Part shown: positions 1 to 13,194 of the stretch, in pieces | Layout: each line of letters starts with the position of its first letter | Numbering within the stretch: position 1 is the first letter of the stretch | Assembly (NCBI RefSeq): GCF_000332095.2 | Contig: NZ_KI913949.1 | Location: 3,733,179-3,797,178 of the forward strand | Reading direction: 5' to 3' | From: Leptolyngbya sp. PCC 6406 | GTDB lineage: Bacteria; Cyanobacteriota; Cyanobacteriia; Phormidesmidales; Phormidesmidaceae | DNA length: 64,000 nt | The notes under the pieces: generated by a model | Told to the model about the DNA's origin: nothing | What the model saw: the letters and a program-made list of their open reading frames with translations, nothing else | The model's database searches: none | Program-made: the position numbers and the translations under genes

Positions 1-1
1 C

Positions 2-847
2 CACGTCCATATCAACTTTGACAGTTACCAGTCCGATTTGGACCAAGTGGCGGCGGCTTGGCGGGCAGCGGGAGTGGTGCATTTAGTGCATTCCTGCGTG
101 GAGCCGGGGGAATTTCCCAAAACCCAGGCGATCGCAGATCGATACCCCGAGGTGTCCTTTGCAGTGGGACTCCACCCCTTGGATATGGATCAGTGGGATG
201 ACACCATGGCCGATCGAATTGAGGCACTAGCCCGATGTGATCAGCGGGTGGTGGCCATCGGAGAAACCGGGCTGGACTTCTTTAAGGCGTCGAACCAAGC
301 GGTGCAGCAAGCTGCCTTCTGGGCACAACTTGCGATCGCACACCGTCTGGAGCTCCCTGTCATTGTCCACTGCCGTGATGCGGCAGCGGATGCAGCAGCC
401 TTAATCTCTCGATTCATCGACACCCAAGGTCCAGTACGGGGGGTGATGCATTGTTGGGCGGGAAGTCCCGAAGAAACCCAATGGTTTCTAGACCTGGGAT
501 TTTTCATTAGCTTCAGCGGTATTGTCACCTTTAAAAACGCCCATCAGGTGAAGGATGCCGCCCGCATGGTTCCCAACCATCGGCTGTTGATTGAAACCGA
601 CTGCCCCTTTCTGACCCCTGAACCTCGACGGCAAGAGCGGCGCAATCAGCCCGCCCATGTGCGTCATGTAGCCGATTATCTGGCCCAACTTCGCCAGACC
701 ACCCCAACTGCGATCGCGGATCAAACCACGCGCAACGCCATCGGGCTATTTCGACTGCCCCTTGACCCCGAGGCGGTCAGACCAAGGGAAGAACCCGTGG
801 CACCCACCGCCACGCCATTAGTCCCCGTCGCGGAGGCAATAGGGTAA
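2..847 (+). CDS. tatD: TatD family metal-dependent DNase (5' end missing)
   Basis: TatD/YcfH-type hydrolase of the amidohydrolase-fold superfamily, a metal-dependent deoxyribonuclease. The reading frame is already open at base 2 and begins with an H-V-H motif, the usual N-terminal metal site, so only the first few codons lie outside the window. Other family signatures are GETGLDF, VHCRDA, HCWAG and the C-terminal [13 protein letters not shown] block. The last 25 residues are a low-complexity proline/alanine tail. In several cyanobacteria tatD lies directly upstream of rpoB, and that order is kept here with a 390-base gap. The product name is well supported; the substrate in this organism is not known. 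Confidence 0.9.
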   Translation, partial: HVHINFDSYQSDLDQVAAAWRAAGVVHLVHSCVEPGEFPKTQAIADRYPEVSFAVGLHPLDMDQWDDTMADRIEALARCDQRVVAIGETGLDFFKASNQAVQQAAFWAQLAIAHRLELPVIVHCRDAAADAAALISRFIDTQGPVRGVMHCWAGSPEETQWFLDLGFFISFSGIVTFKNAHQVKDAARMVPNHRLLIETDCPFLTPEPRRQERRNQPAHVRHVADYLAQLRQTTPTAIADQTTRNAIGLFRLPLDPEAVRPREEPVAPTATPLVPVAEAIG

Positions 848-950
848 AGACAACTCAAGAATTAGGAGCTTGACAAGCGTTCCGTTTTAAGTTCTTTTTA
901 TTAAGCTATTCACATATGCGAGACAGGCCGATTTGAGAAGGCGCTAACGG

Positions 951-1139
951 GTGACGGACAAAGGGATCACGCCAATGGCTGTCGTCAGCCTAGGCACTGG
1001 CAAATGTCAAACCATAGACATGCATGCATATCCACCTGATTTAGAGCTGTATTTAGGGAGCCCGCCCCCTAGGGTAACTGGCGGTCGTGCTCTCGGTATC
1101 AGCATCGATCTGAAGGGCTATGACGCAGACTGCTTTTAG
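951..1139 (+). CDS. Possible 62-codon leader ORF upstream of rpoB
   Basis: An open frame starts at GTG 951, with an internal ATG at 975, and its TAG stop ends one base before the first hairpin of the rpoB leader. I recognise no domain. Codons are reasonably varied, and the C-terminal half reads like ordinary protein (ends KGYDADCF). No clear ribosome-binding site precedes the GTG. It could be a leader peptide, a small orphan gene or chance. The precise abutment with the stem-loop is the only reason to keep it. Confidence 0.2.
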   Translation: MTDKGITPMAVVSLGTGKCQTIDMHAYPPDLELYLGSPPPRVTGGRALGISIDLKGYDADCF

Positions 1140-1194
1140 CTGAAGAGCTGGGAATCGCTCTTCAGCCTTCGCCGTGTTTATTCCCAGACACGGC
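1140..1194 (+). promoter_or_regulatory. Two adjacent hairpins with complementary loops in rpoB leader
   Basis: Hairpin 1 has a perfect 9-bp stem, CTGAAGAGC (1140-1148) with GCTCTTCAG (1157-1165), and loop TGGGAATC. Hairpin 2 has a perfect 7-bp stem, GCCGTGT (1171-1177) with ACACGGC (1188-1194), and loop TTATTCCCAG. The two loops share 7 complementary bases, TGGGAAT with ATTCCCA, so a kissing-loop fold is possible. It sits 43 bases before the rpoB ATG. The structure is seen directly; a regulatory role is inferred. Confidence 0.55.
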
Positions 1195-1237
1195 TCACAA
1201 CTGTAGACACGTGGGGCTAATCCACCTAAGGAGACGC

Positions 1238-4537
<3,300 letters not shown>

Positions 4538-4547
4538 TTCCTCCCTA

Positions 4548-4570
4548 GAGCCTAGGAGCTACCTAGGCTC
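4548..4570 (+). other. rpoB-rpoC1 intercistronic hairpin
   Basis: Perfect 9-bp inverted repeat GAGCCTAGG (4548-4556) and CCTAGGCTC (4562-4570) with a 5-base loop. It lies 10 bases after the rpoB stop. There is no T-tract, so it is not a classical terminator. Transcript processing or stability is a possible role. Confidence 0.5.
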
Positions 4571-4634
4571 CCTTATCACCCCAGAGCCCTTTTTACCTAA
4601 CCCTTATTCCCCCGTCTGAAGGAAGTAGCTGAGC

Positions 4635-6509
4635 ATGCCTAAGCTGGAACAGCGTTTTGATTACGTCAAGATTGGTATCGCCTCCCCCGAGCGTATTCGC
4701 CAGTGGGGAGAGCGGACCTTGCCCAATGGCCAAATCGTCGGGGAAGTCACCAAGCCCGAAACCATCAACTACCGGACCCTAAAGCCGGAGATGGATGGCC
4801 TTTTCTGTGAACGCATCTTTGGTCCCGCCAAGGACTGGGAATGCCACTGTGGCAAGTACAAGCGGGTGCGGCACCGGGGTATTGTCTGTGAGCGTTGCGG
4901 CGTTGAGGTGACAGAATCCCGAGTCCGTCGCCATCGCATGGGTTATATCAAGCTAGCCGCCCCCGTGGCCCACGTTTGGTATCTGAAGGGCATCCCCAGC
5001 TACATTGCCATTCTCCTAGACATGCCCCTACGGGATGTGGAGCAGATCGTCTACTTCAACGCCTATGTGGTGTTGGATCCCGGCAATGCTGACAACCTCA
5101 GCTACAAGCAGTTGTTGACGGAAGATCAGTGGATTGAGATTGAAGATCAGCTCTATGACGAAGAGTCACAGCTTGCGGGGGTCGAGGTGGGCATTGGAGC
5201 GGAGGCGCTCCAGCGGCTCCTAGAGGATCTAAACCTGGAGGAATCTGCCGAAAAACTTCGGGAGGATATCGCCGTTTCTAAGGGCCAGAAACGGGCCAAG
5301 TTGATCAAACGGCTCCGGGTCATCGATAACTTCATCGCCACTGGCTCCAAGCCTGATTGGATGGTGATTAACATCATTCCCGTTATCCCCCCCGATCTGC
5401 GTCCCATGGTGCAATTGGATGGGGGTCGGTTTGCCACCTCTGACCTGAACGATCTTTATCGCCGGGTGATCAATCGCAACAACCGTCTGGCAAGGCTTCA
5501 GGAAATCCTGGCTCCAGAGATCATTGTCCGTAACGAAAAGCGGATGCTCCAAGAGGCGGTGGATGCGCTGATTGACAATGGTCGTCGAGGCCGCACCGTG
5601 GTGGGGGCTAACAACCGTCCCCTCAAGTCCCTTTCGGACATTATTGAGGGTAAGCAGGGACGCTTCCGGCAAAACCTCTTGGGCAAACGGGTCGATTACT
5701 CAGGCCGTTCTGTGATTGTGGTCGGCCCCAACCTGAAAATCCACCAGTGTGGCCTGCCTCGGGAAATGGCCATTGAGCTGTTCCAACCCTTTGTGATTCA
5801 TCGTCTGATTCGTCAGGGTTTGGTGAACAACATTAAGGCGGCTAAGAAGCTAATTCAGCGCAATGATCCCCAGGTATGGGAGGTGCTGGAGGAGGTGATT
5901 GAGAGTCACCCAGTGATGCTCAACCGAGCCCCTACTCTGCACCGTCTTGGCATTCAAGCTTTTGAGCCAATTCTGGTAGAGGGGCGGGCAATTCAGCTCC
6001 ATCCCTTGGTGTGCCCTGCCTTTAACGCTGACTTTGATGGTGACCAGATGGCGGTCCATGTACCTCTTTCTTTGGAAGCCCAGGCAGAGGCACGACTGTT
6101 GATGCTGGCCTCGAACAATATTCTTTCTCCAGCGACGGGACGGCCTATTATCACCCCGAGCCAGGATATGGTGCTGGGGTGTTACTACCTCACAGCGGAT
6201 AATCCTGCCCAACAAAAGGGGGCTGGACGCTATTTCCGCAGTATGGAGGACGCCATTATGGCCTTTGAACAGGGTTTGGTTGGCATTCATGCGCAGGTCT
6301 GGCTGCGCTATGACGGTCTGGTGGACTCGGATGTGAAGGAGCCAAAACTACTGGAGGAAAGCCGCAGTGAGGATGGCATCACAACCCGCGTTTATGAGGA
6401 TCGCCGTGTGCGGGAAGACGCGGAGGGCAATCTAGTTTCCCAATACATCAAGACCACCGCTGGTCGCATTATCTACAACAAAACCGTACTGGATGCCTTG
6501 GCGAGCTAA
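4635..6509 (+). CDS. rpoC1: DNA-directed RNA polymerase subunit gamma
   Basis: RpoC1 is the N-terminal half of the split beta-prime subunit, a cyanobacterial and chloroplast trait; 624 residues. Zinc-binding cysteines are at C70, C72, C85 and C88 (CHCG and CERCG). The catalytic magnesium loop NADFDGD is at 464-470, followed by QMAVH. The start at ATG 4635 follows a purine-rich GAAGGAAG site and gives the usual [14 protein letters not shown] beginning. It is separated from rpoC2 by 95 bases that contain another small hairpin. Confidence 0.98.
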   Translation: MPKLEQRFDYVKIGIASPERIRQWGERTLPNGQIVGEVTKPETINYRTLKPEMDGLFCERIFGPAKDWECHCGKYKRVRHRGIVCERCGVEVTESRVRRHRMGYIKLAAPVAHVWYLKGIPSYIAILLDMPLRDVEQIVYFNAYVVLDPGNADNLSYKQLLTEDQWIEIEDQLYDEESQLAGVEVGIGAEALQRLLEDLNLEESAEKLREDIAVSKGQKRAKLIKRLRVIDNFIATGSKPDWMVINIIPVIPPDLRPMVQLDGGRFATSDLNDLYRRVINRNNRLARLQEILAPEIIVRNEKRMLQEAVDALIDNGRRGRTVVGANNRPLKSLSDIIEGKQGRFRQNLLGKRVDYSGRSVIVVGPNLKIHQCGLPREMAIELFQPFVIHRLIRQGLVNNIKAAKKLIQRNDPQVWEVLEEVIESHPVMLNRAPTLHRLGIQAFEPILVEGRAIQLHPLVCPAFNADFDGDQMAVHVPLSLEAQAEARLLMLASNNILSPATGRPIITPSQDMVLGCYYLTADNPAQQKGAGRYFRSMEDAIMAFEQGLVGIHAQVWLRYDGLVDSDVKEPKLLEESRSEDGITTRVYEDRRVREDAEGNLVSQYIKTTAGRIIYNKTVLDALAS

Positions 6510-6535
6510 TCCACCGAATGGATGTTAAAGGACTG

Positions 6536-6554
6536 AACTGCTGAGTTAGCAGTT
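6536..6554 (+). other. rpoC1-rpoC2 intercistronic hairpin
   Basis: Perfect 7-bp stem AACTGCT (6536-6542) with AGCAGTT (6548-6554) and a 5-base loop. No T-tract follows. It is the second junction hairpin in this operon. Confidence 0.4.
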
Positions 6555-6604
6555 AGTAGTACGTAAACCACTAGACAACACCTGACGAAGGGCGGAGAGA
6601 CGCA

Positions 6605-9600
6605 ATGGCAGAGCAAGGGTCTAATCAATCCCCGATGATCTTTAGAAACCGAATTATCGACAAGAAGCAGCTTAAGAAGCTGATGTCTTGGTCCTTTGAA
6701 AACTTCGGGACGGCCCGCACGGCCCAGATGGCGGATGAGGTCAAGGATCTGGGTTTTCACTATGCAACCCGAGCGGGGGTCTCCATTAGTGTGGAGGACT
6801 TGCAGGTTCCCGAGTGTAAGCGGGCGATGTTGCAGGATGCGGATGAGGAGATTCGCGTTACGGAGGAGCGCTACACCCGAGGCGAAATCACGGAGGTGGA
6901 GCGATTTCAAAAGGTAATTGATACCTGGAACAGTACCAGCGAGTTGTTGAAGGACGAGGTGGTAAAAAACTTTCGCCGCAATGATCCTTTGAACTCGGTG
7001 TACATGATGGCCTTCTCGGGAGCCCGAGGAAACGTCTCCCAAGTGCGTCAGTTAGTCGGGATGCGGGGCCTAATGGCCAACCCCCAGGGAACCATTATTG
7101 ATCAGCCGATCCGGACCAATTTTCGGGAGGGTTTGTCGGTTACGGAGTATGTAATTTCTTCCTACGGGGCGCGAAAGGGTCTGGTGGATACGGCGCTACG
7201 GACGGCGGACTCGGGCTATCTGACCCGGCGTCTCGTGGATGTCTCTCAGGATGTGATCATTCGGGAAAATGACTGCGGTACGGAGCTGGGTATTCCGGTG
7301 CGGAGCATGATGGCGGGCGATCGCGTTTTGATCCCGATCTCTGACCGCCTTTTGGGGCGTGTGGCGGCCCGGAATGTCGTGCATCCCGAGACTGGGGAAG
7401 TTCTGGTGGAGCGCAATCAAGCGATCTCGGAAGCCGTAGCAGAGGCGATCTATGCCGCAGGGGTCGAGGAGGTCTATGCCCGTTCGGCGCTCACTTGTGA
7501 GGCTACTCGTTCTGTGTGTCGCCATTGCTATGGTTGGAGCTTGGCCCACTCGAAGATGGTGGATTTAGGGGAAGCGGTGGGCATTATTGCTGCCCAGTCG
7601 ATTGGAGAACCGGGTACCCAGCTCACGATGCGGACGTTCCACACTGGGGGCACCGTTACTGGGGAGATGGCACCCCAGATTCAATCTAAACACGATGGGA
7701 CGATTCAACTGGCTAAGCAGTTTCGGGGTCGGAGTTTCCGCACCCGCCATGGGGAGGATGCGCTGATCCTGGAGACTAATACGGATCTGGTGATTGCTGG
7801 GGAGGGCAAGCCCCAGAAGGAGGCTCTGCCCCAGGGAACGATTTTGTTTGTCCAGAATGGCGATCACGTTGTCAAGGGGCAACTTGTTGCGGAATTGCCC
7901 ACGACGAGCCGGATCCAGAAGGTGACGGAAAAAGCCACCAAGGACGTAACCAGCGATCTTTCGGGCGAAGTGAAATTTTCTGGTCTTGTCCAGGAAGAGA
8001 AAAAGGATCGCCAGGGTAACACCACTCGTCTTGCCCAACGGGGGGGACTGCTGTGGGTGCTATCTGGGGAGGTGTATAACCTGCCCCCCAATGCTGAGCC
8101 CGTGGTGAAGAATGGTGACCATATTGATGCTCAGGGGGTTTTGGCAGAAACTCGCCAGATTACGGAGCGTGGTGGCTTGGTGCGTCTCCCGGACAGCACT
8201 GATAACAAGGGGGGGCGTGAGGTAGAGGTGATTACCTCTTCCGTACTGCTTAACCAGGCAGCAGTGAAAATGGAGAGTGCTCAAGGGGGAGAACATTATG
8301 TCATTGAGACCTCTAATGGCCAGCGCTTTTCCCTGATTGCGACTCCCGGTACTAAGGTGGCTAACCATGCGGTGGTGGCGGAACTGGAGGATACCCAGTA
8401 CCACACCCAAACTGGGGGTATCATCCAGTATTCCGGCGTGGAAGCCACTAAAAAGGGCAAGGGTAAGCAGGGCTATGAGGTGACGAAGGGGGGCACGCTG
8501 CTATGGATTCCGGAGGAATCCCATGAGGTTAACAAGGATATTTCCCTGTTGCTGGTGGAAGATGGCCAGTATGTGGAAGCGGGCACCGAGGTGGTGAAGG
8601 ATATCTACAGCCAGAATAGCGGGGTGGTGGAAGTCACCCAGAAGAACGATATTCTGCGGGAAATTGTGATCAAGCCGGGAGATCTGCACATGGCGGATGC
8701 ACCGGAGGCGTTGATGGAGCGCGATCGCAGCATTATCCCGCCTGGTGAAGAGCTGATGCCGGGGCTAAGCACCGACCGCCTCTGCTACATGGAATATGTA
8801 GAGACGCCGGAAGGCCCTGCCATTTTGCTCCGCCCGGTGGAGGAATACACCGTTCCCGATGCTCCCCCGGTACCCAGTCAAGATTCCATCAGCGACAACG
8901 GTAGTAACATTCGCCTCCGAGCCGTCCAGCGGATCTCCTTCAAGGATGGAGAACGGGTTAAAGCTGTCGAAGGGAAGGAACTGGTTCGGACCCAATTGGT
9001 GCTGGAAATTGAGGAGGAAGCCTCCCACTTAGAGGCGGATATTGAGCAGGTTCCGGATGAGGATAATCCCGAAATCATGCGCCTCCAGTTGGTGATTCTG
9101 GAATCCATTGTGGTGCGCCGCGATGTGGTGGCGGACCAGACCCAGGGCAGCACTAGCACCCGCCTACTGGTGGAGGATGGTCAGCAAATTGAGCCCGGTG
9201 CTATTGTGGCTCGGACTGAAATTCAATGTAAGGAAACCGGGGAAGTGCGCGGCATCCGTGAGGGTGACGAGGCGATTCGCCGGATTCTGGTCACGCGGGA
9301 CGCTGACCGCATTCTTGTCGATCTGCAAGGTCAACAGGCCCACGTAGCGGAAGGGGATCTGGTGGTGGCCGGCAGCGAAGTTGCTCCTGGCGTTTTGCTG
9401 GACGAATCAGGGCAGGTGATTCAAATCACCGATACCCATTTGGTGTTGCGCCTTGCCCGCCCCTATCGGGTCTCGACTGGAGCTGTGCTGCATATTGACG
9501 ACGGCGACCTAGTGCAGCGGGGGGATAACCTGGTGCTGTTGGTGTTTGAGCGGGCCAAAACTGGGGATATCATCCAGGGTCTACCCCGAATTGAGGAATT

Positions 9601-10570
9601 GCTAGAGGCCCGTAAACCGAAGGAAGCCTGTGTCTTGGCGGAGCGTCCTGGTACGGCTCAGGTTCACTTCCTGGACGATGAAAACATCGAGGTGAAGGTG
9701 GTGGAAAATGATGGCGTGGTCACCGACTACATCATCACTGCGGGGCAAAATATGCTGATCAGCGATGGTCAAGTAGTGGATACTGCTGAGCCGCTGACGG
9801 ATGGTCCTCCGAATCCCCACCAAATTCTGGAGATCTTTTTCAACTATCACTTGGCTCAAGGGCTTGGTACCCATGAGGCGGCGATGAAGGGACTCCAGGC
9901 GGTGCAAACCTTTTTGGTGAATGAGGTGCAGTCGGTATACCAATCCCAGGGGGTGGATATTTCCGACAAGCACATTGAGGTGATTGTGCGCCAGATGACC
10001 TCAAAGGCTCGCATTGATGATGGCGGAGACACCACCATGCTCCCCGGTGAGCTGATGGAGATCTACCAAATTGAGCAGGTCAATGAGGCCATGTCTATCA
10101 CGGGGGGAGCCCCGGCTCAGTACACCCCCATGCTATTGGGGATTACCAAGGCGTCCCTGAATACCGATAGCTTTATCTCCGCCGCCAGTTTCCAGGAAAC
10201 CACGCGGGTTCTTACGGAAGCTGCGATCGAGGGCAAGTCGGACTGGCTGCGAGGACTGAAGGAGAATGTCATCATTGGACGTCTGATCCCAGCGGGGACT
10301 GGGTTCAATGCCTATGAAGAAGCCTCTCATCCTGAAGTGGACAGTGCAGCCTATGACGGTGACCTCATTGATGACAATGTGGCTCGGGATGTGGTTTTGG
10401 ATGACAAGACTGCCCGTACCTATGAGCTAGAGGCGGGCCTGGGCATTCTGCCTGATGATGAGGACATTATTGGTCTTCAGATTGAGGGCAATGGCTCCCT
10501 CGGGCTTCCCAATGGTGAATCTCTAGATGATGATGATCTGCTGATTGATGACAACACCACTGCCCCCTAG
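6605..10570 (+). CDS. rpoC2: DNA-directed RNA polymerase subunit beta-prime (C-terminal half)
   Basis: RpoC2 is the C-terminal half of the split beta-prime subunit, 1321 residues. It carries the large cyanobacterial insertion of repeated barrel-sandwich (SBHM-type) modules, seen as recurring GD.V..G..VAE-like segments from about residue 370 to 1030. Zinc cysteines are C224, C298, C305 and C308. The trigger-loop block [16 protein letters not shown] is near 336-351. The C terminus is acidic ([18 protein letters not shown]). Its TAG stop coincides with the CTAG end of a dispersed element starting at 10567, so the last codons may have been set by that insertion. Confidence 0.97.
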   Translation: MAEQGSNQSPMIFRNRIIDKKQLKKLMSWSFENFGTARTAQMADEVKDLGFHYATRAGVSISVEDLQVPECKRAMLQDADEEIRVTEERYTRGEITEVERFQKVIDTWNSTSELLKDEVVKNFRRNDPLNSVYMMAFSGARGNVSQVRQLVGMRGLMANPQGTIIDQPIRTNFREGLSVTEYVISSYGARKGLVDTALRTADSGYLTRRLVDVSQDVIIRENDCGTELGIPVRSMMAGDRVLIPISDRLLGRVAARNVVHPETGEVLVERNQAISEAVAEAIYAAGVEEVYARSALTCEATRSVCRHCYGWSLAHSKMVDLGEAVGIIAAQSIGEPGTQLTMRTFHTGGTVTGEMAPQIQSKHDGTIQLAKQFRGRSFRTRHGEDALILETNTDLVIAGEGKPQKEALPQGTILFVQNGDHVVKGQLVAELPTTSRIQKVTEKATKDVTSDLSGEVKFSGLVQEEKKDRQGNTTRLAQRGGLLWVLSGEVYNLPPNAEPVVKNGDHIDAQGVLAETRQITERGGLVRLPDSTDNKGGREVEVITSSVLLNQAAVKMESAQGGEHYVIETSNGQRFSLIATPGTKVANHAVVAELEDTQYHTQTGGIIQYSGVEATKKGKGKQGYEVTKGGTLLWIPEESHEVNKDISLLLVEDGQYVEAGTEVVKDIYSQNSGVVEVTQKNDILREIVIKPGDLHMADAPEALMERDRSIIPPGEELMPGLSTDRLCYMEYVETPEGPAILLRPVEEYTVPDAPPVPSQDSISDNGSNIRLRAVQRISFKDGERVKAVEGKELVRTQLVLEIEEEASHLEADIEQVPDEDNPEIMRLQLVILESIVVRRDVVADQTQGSTSTRLLVEDGQQIEPGAIVARTEIQCKETGEVRGIREGDEAIRRILVTRDADRILVDLQGQQAHVAEGDLVVAGSEVAPGVLLDESGQVIQITDTHLVLRLARPYRVSTGAVLHIDDGDLVQRGDNLVLLVFERAKTGDIIQGLPRIEELLEARKPKEACVLAERPGTAQVHFLDDENIEVKVVENDGVVTDYIITAGQNMLISDGQVVDTAEPLTDGPPNPHQILEIFFNYHLAQGLGTHEAAMKGLQAVQTFLVNEVQSVYQSQGVDISDKHIEVIVRQMTSKARIDDGGDTTMLPGELMEIYQIEQVNEAMSITGGAPAQYTPMLLGITKASLNTDSFISAASFQETTRVLTEAAIEGKSDWLRGLKENVIIGRLIPAGTGFNAYEEASHPEVDSAAYDGDLIDDNVARDVVLDDKTARTYELEAGLGILPDDEDIIGLQIEGNGSLGLPNGESLDDDDLLIDDNTTAP

Positions 10571-10708
10571 TGGTCTGCGGTGTACATACCCTAACTTATC
10601 GTGGTACACCTCGGCCCCTCACCCTAGCCCTCTCCCACGGGGAGAGGGGACCAGAAAATGTGGGGCTGACGCGACAATAGTGGGCTGATTTACGCCCTGC
10701 GGTACTAG
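10567..10708 (+). mobile_element. MITE-like element, family 1, copy A
   Basis: About 142 bp running from the CTAG that holds the rpoC2 stop to GGTACTAG. It shares the core CGGCCCCTCACCCTAGCCCT and the right end ATTTACGCCCTGCGGTACTA with copies at 38005 and 40700. There is no coding capacity. The left end is more diverged than in other copies. Confidence 0.65.
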
Positions 10709-10740
10709 TGGTCTGTCAATCTCAAATTTGTGGGTAACGC

Positions 10741-10772
10741 AGAAAGAGGGCGCGAAATCGCGCCCTCTTTCT
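10741..10772. terminator. Bidirectional terminator between rpoC2 and the BON gene
   Basis: Perfect 15-bp inverted repeat, AGAAAGAGGGCGCGA and its complement around a 2-base loop, with A-rich and T-rich outer ends. It lies between convergent genes, so it probably stops transcription from both sides. Confidence 0.75.
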
Positions 10773-10823
10773 GTATGACTAGGGGTATGGCAGGGAATCT
10801 TCTGTAGTGCTGAGATGCTCCGA

Positions 10824-11210
10824 TTAGGCAAAGGCAGGGTTGATCCCCATCGATACCAGCCCCGTAGGGACATACTCAATGCCACACAACTCCACTTGGG
10901 CAATCCCTTCCACCATCAGGGCTATCTGGACGATCTGCTGGAGTTGGGTAGGGCTGGTAACCCGGCCATGGAGAATAATTACGCGCCCCCGTTGAAGAAT
11001 CGTCAAGTCCGCGATCGCATTCGCCCCTAGGCAATTGCGCAGATGACATTCCACCCGCTTTTTGAGGCCATAGTGGTCGTACTCCCCCCCGAGACCTACC
11101 CGCTCTGGGGGAATGGATTTGAACCACCGGGCTTGGCCTTGAGGGGCCGGCGGCGGGTTGGGAGAACTCAGACGATGAGTAAAGAACGAGATCTGATTTA
11201 GAGCACCCAT
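10824..11210 (-). CDS. BON domain protein
   Basis: A 128-residue protein whose second half (about residues 47-113) reads as a BON domain, the small alpha/beta fold linked to phospholipid or peptidoglycan association. It shows KKRVECHLR, then the core strand-turn GRVIILHGRVTSPTQLQQIV and EGIAQVEL. No signal peptide is evident. The N-terminal 45 residues are proline-rich and probably disordered. It is convergent with rpoC2 across a strong terminator and stands alone on this strand. The domain call is moderate; the specific role is unknown. Confidence 0.65.
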   Translation of the reverse strand: MGALNQISFFTHRLSSPNPPPAPQGQARWFKSIPPERVGLGGEYDHYGLKKRVECHLRNCLGANAIADLTILQRGRVIILHGRVTSPTQLQQIVQIALMVEGIAQVELCGIEYVPTGLVSMGINPAFA

Positions 11211-11350
11211 TGATTCTGCACCTTGAACATTGCTGGTGTAGCTGTGAGCCCTGGGAGAGGCAGTGGCGTGGGGGCTACGCCCAACCCCAAGGGGGGCAAA
11301 CCCAGGGGCAACCTCAACACAGAATTGGCTTCAAGGAATCTTCACACGTA

Positions 11351-11410
11351 CCGGATGGAATTTATGCGTACTAGATGAATTTTATGCGTTTACGGATGGA
11401 ACATTGCGTA
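11351..11410. repeat. Three tandem 20-bp degenerate repeats
   Basis: Consecutive units begin CCGGATGGAATTTATGCGTA (11351-11370), then 11371-11390 and 11391-11410. All share GATG(G)AA and (A)TGCGT. The 20-bp period is close to two helical turns, as expected for a protein-binding array, although an insertion-sequence end is also possible. Confidence 0.5.
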
Positions 11411-11665
11411 TTTTCAACGACATACTTAGAAGAAAGATACTTCAGGATAGAGCTTACTTCCGTAAGATGAGCCAGTTTTGCGGAAATGTGAGCCAGGGAA
11501 AGGGCTGAAAGCTCAGGGTTTAATTTCCGGGGTACCTAGGGAGTAGACCCCCTCAGACATCGTCAGTTCCCCGGAGAGACAAATAAGCCTTGTAGGGCAC
11601 TGCCCACCCTTTGGGAACATGCTGTTCGGAAATTACCTAAGGATATAGAGATCAAATAACGTGGG

Positions 11666-11743
11666 ATAGCCGTCCCGGCTGTCCATGGTCAGGCAAGATG
11701 CCTCACCCACAAGAATTGCATGTTAAAGGATCCGGGTTCCTAA
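11666..11743 (+). repeat. Dispersed repeat family 3, copy 1
   Basis: It starts ATAGCCGTCCCGGCTGTCCA and includes GGTCAGGCAAGATGCCT, then CACAAGAATTGCA and AGGATCC. The same sequence in opposite orientation is at 23067-23143. The internal GGCAagaTGCC hairpin is conserved. Confidence 0.6.
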
Positions 11744-11747
11744 GGCT

Positions 11748-12227
11748 CTAGGCTTGAGTCAGTAATGCCACTGCATAGGCGGCAATCCCTTCTTCTCGAC
11801 CTGTGGGGCCGAGCTGTTCATTGGTAGTGGCCTTGACCCCCACCTGTTCTGGTTCAATCTGGAGGGCCTGGGCTAGGGTGGCCCGCATCGTGGCAATGTG
11901 AGGCTTAAGTTTGGGCCGCTCTGCCACAACGACGCTGTCAATGTTGACTACTAACCAACCGCGATCGCGAATTAACCGATCCACCTGCTTCAGCAATTCC
12001 ACGCTGTTGGCTCCTGCCCACTGGGGATCATCAGGGGGAAAGTACAGGCCAATATCCCCCAGACTCAGGGCTCCCAAAAGGGCGTCCATAATGGCATGGG
12101 TCAAAACATCAGCATCGCTGTGGCCCACTAAACCAAGGGGATGTTCTAGCCGCACCCCGCCCAAAATCAGGGGACGATCGGGTCCAAGGCGATGAATATC
12201 GTAACCGTTGCCGATGCGAATAGTCAT
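11748..12227 (-). CDS. ispF: 2-C-methyl-D-erythritol 2,4-cyclodiphosphate synthase
   Basis: IspF catalyses ring closure of CDP-ME-2-phosphate in the plastid-type MEP isoprenoid pathway, which feeds carotenoids, phytol and quinones. The protein has 159 residues from ATG 12227, beginning [15 protein letters not shown] 16-codon upstream extension is possible but atypical. Metal-site motifs GYDIHR and [18 protein letters not shown] are intact, as is the C-terminal [17 protein letters not shown] block. It lies 147 bases downstream of trmD on the same strand and is probably the last gene of that run. Confidence 0.95.
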   Translation of the reverse strand: MTIRIGNGYDIHRLGPDRPLILGGVRLEHPLGLVGHSDADVLTHAIMDALLGALSLGDIGLYFPPDDPQWAGANSVELLKQVDRLIRDRGWLVVNIDSVVVAERPKLKPHIATMRATLAQALQIEPEQVGVKATTNEQLGPTGREEGIAAYAVALLTQA

Positions 12228-12374
12228 AGCTATAACAACCAGTATTATCTTGCAAATTTCCGTGATTTTGCGCAAAGATTCAACATAAGTTTATACGGTA
12301 TCCGCAAAATCACTGGATTAGTGTCGATTTTTGGCGGGGCAGGACGATTGTGGTCAATACACAGCCCTACGCTC

Positions 12375-13187
12375 CTAAGGAGATTTCTGGTTTGACGCGG
12401 GGGGGTCTAATTCTGATGGCGTATTAGGGATAGACTCAGGATTTGCTTCGCCCTGCTGCTGAAGCCAGCGCTGGTAGAGATCGGGGCGGCGGGTGGCCGT
12501 GCGATGGAGTTGCTGCTCATGTCGCCATTGGGCGATGGCCCCATGGTTGCCCGACCGCAGCACCTCTGGCACCTCCCAGCCCCGAAATATTGCCGGACGG
12601 GTGTATTGGGGATAGTCCAGGAGGGGGGTCTCGAAGCTCTCGTACTTGAGGGAGTCCGCCTTGGCCACCGTGCCGGGGCGCAGGCGGATCACCCCATTCA
12701 GCAGGGCTAGGGCAGGAATTTCCCCACAGGTCAGGACAAAATCCCCCAGGGATACTTCTCGGGTGATCAAGTGCAGCACTCGATCATCTACCCCCTCATA
12801 GTGGCCGCACACCAGTACCAGTTGATCGTAGTCACGGGCTAGGGTGTGTAGCAGGGGTTGGGCCATGGGTTCCCCCTGGGGAGTGAGTAAAATTACCTCT
12901 CGACGTGCCTTCTGGGGCAGGGATTCCACGGCGGCAAAGAGGGGTTCTGGTTTCATCAGCATTCCTACGCCACCGCCATAGGGCTCGTCATCGACCTTAT
13001 GGTGTTTGTCGGTGGCGAAGTCCCGAGGATTGGTGAGGTGAACTGTAGCAATGCCTCGATCTAGGGCTTTGCCTAGTAACCCCGATTGCAGGGGAGAAGT
13101 AAAAAAATCTGGAAATAGGGTGACGATATCAAAGCGTAAGGGTTCAAAGCGTAAGGGTTCAGAGCACAAGGAATCGGAGGAAGCCAT
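12375..13187 (-). CDS. trmD: tRNA (guanine-37-N1)-methyltransferase
   Basis: TrmD methylates G37 next to the anticodon using S-adenosylmethionine and prevents frameshifting. The 270-residue protein shows FDIVTLFPDFF, EPYGGGVGM, GHYEGVDDR and the trefoil-knot block GDFVLTCGEIPALALLNGV. The usual GGE is CGE here, a mild oddity. The first 19 codons contain a short direct repeat, encoding EPLRFEPLRF, just before the conserved start, which suggests a local duplication. The C terminus is a proline/serine-rich tail. It begins 7 bases after the TPR gene, consistent with co-transcription. Confidence 0.95.
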   Translation of the reverse strand: MASSDSLCSEPLRFEPLRFDIVTLFPDFFTSPLQSGLLGKALDRGIATVHLTNPRDFATDKHHKVDDEPYGGGVGMLMKPEPLFAAVESLPQKARREVILLTPQGEPMAQPLLHTLARDYDQLVLVCGHYEGVDDRVLHLITREVSLGDFVLTCGEIPALALLNGVIRLRPGTVAKADSLKYESFETPLLDYPQYTRPAIFRGWEVPEVLRSGNHGAIAQWRHEQQLHRTATRRPDLYQRWLQQQGEANPESIPNTPSELDPPASNQKSP

Positions 13188-13194
13188 TACACGT

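Larger units (their letters stand above)
848..1237 (+). promoter_or_regulatory. rpoB upstream/leader region
   Basis: This 390-base gap lies between tatD and the chosen rpoB start. TTGACA at 870-875 resembles a -35 box, but I see no convincing -10 at normal spacing. The region also holds a short open frame (951-1139) and, right after it, a strongly structured segment (1140-1194). A long transcribed leader for the rpo operon is therefore likely but inferred. Confidence 0.4.
11211..11747. other. Gene-poor stretch with tandem iterons and a dispersed repeat
   Basis: These 537 bases lie upstream of the BON gene and downstream of ispF. An 81-codon open frame at 11263-11508 has no recognisable features and I do not call it a gene. 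The stretch contains three 20-bp tandem units (11351-11410), a GAGCCAG motif duplicated at 11469 and 11491, and a family 3 repeat (11666-11743). It may be the remnant of an insertion element. Confidence 0.4.

Noticed and set aside
848..1237. Search for a tRNA or known riboswitch in the rpoB leader and other large gaps
   Set aside because: I found no cloverleaf, T-loop consensus or known riboswitch core. The leader hairpins do not match a class I recognise.
11263..11508. 81-codon plus-strand open frame upstream of the BON gene
   Set aside because: No recognisable domain or ribosome-binding site, and it spans the tandem iterons and degenerate mobile-element sequence. Most likely chance.
12530..12560. 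GCGATGGCCCCATGG in trmD resembling the family 6 repeat
   Set aside because: It encodes the conserved GNHGAIAQWR segment of TrmD, and the match stops after 12 bases.
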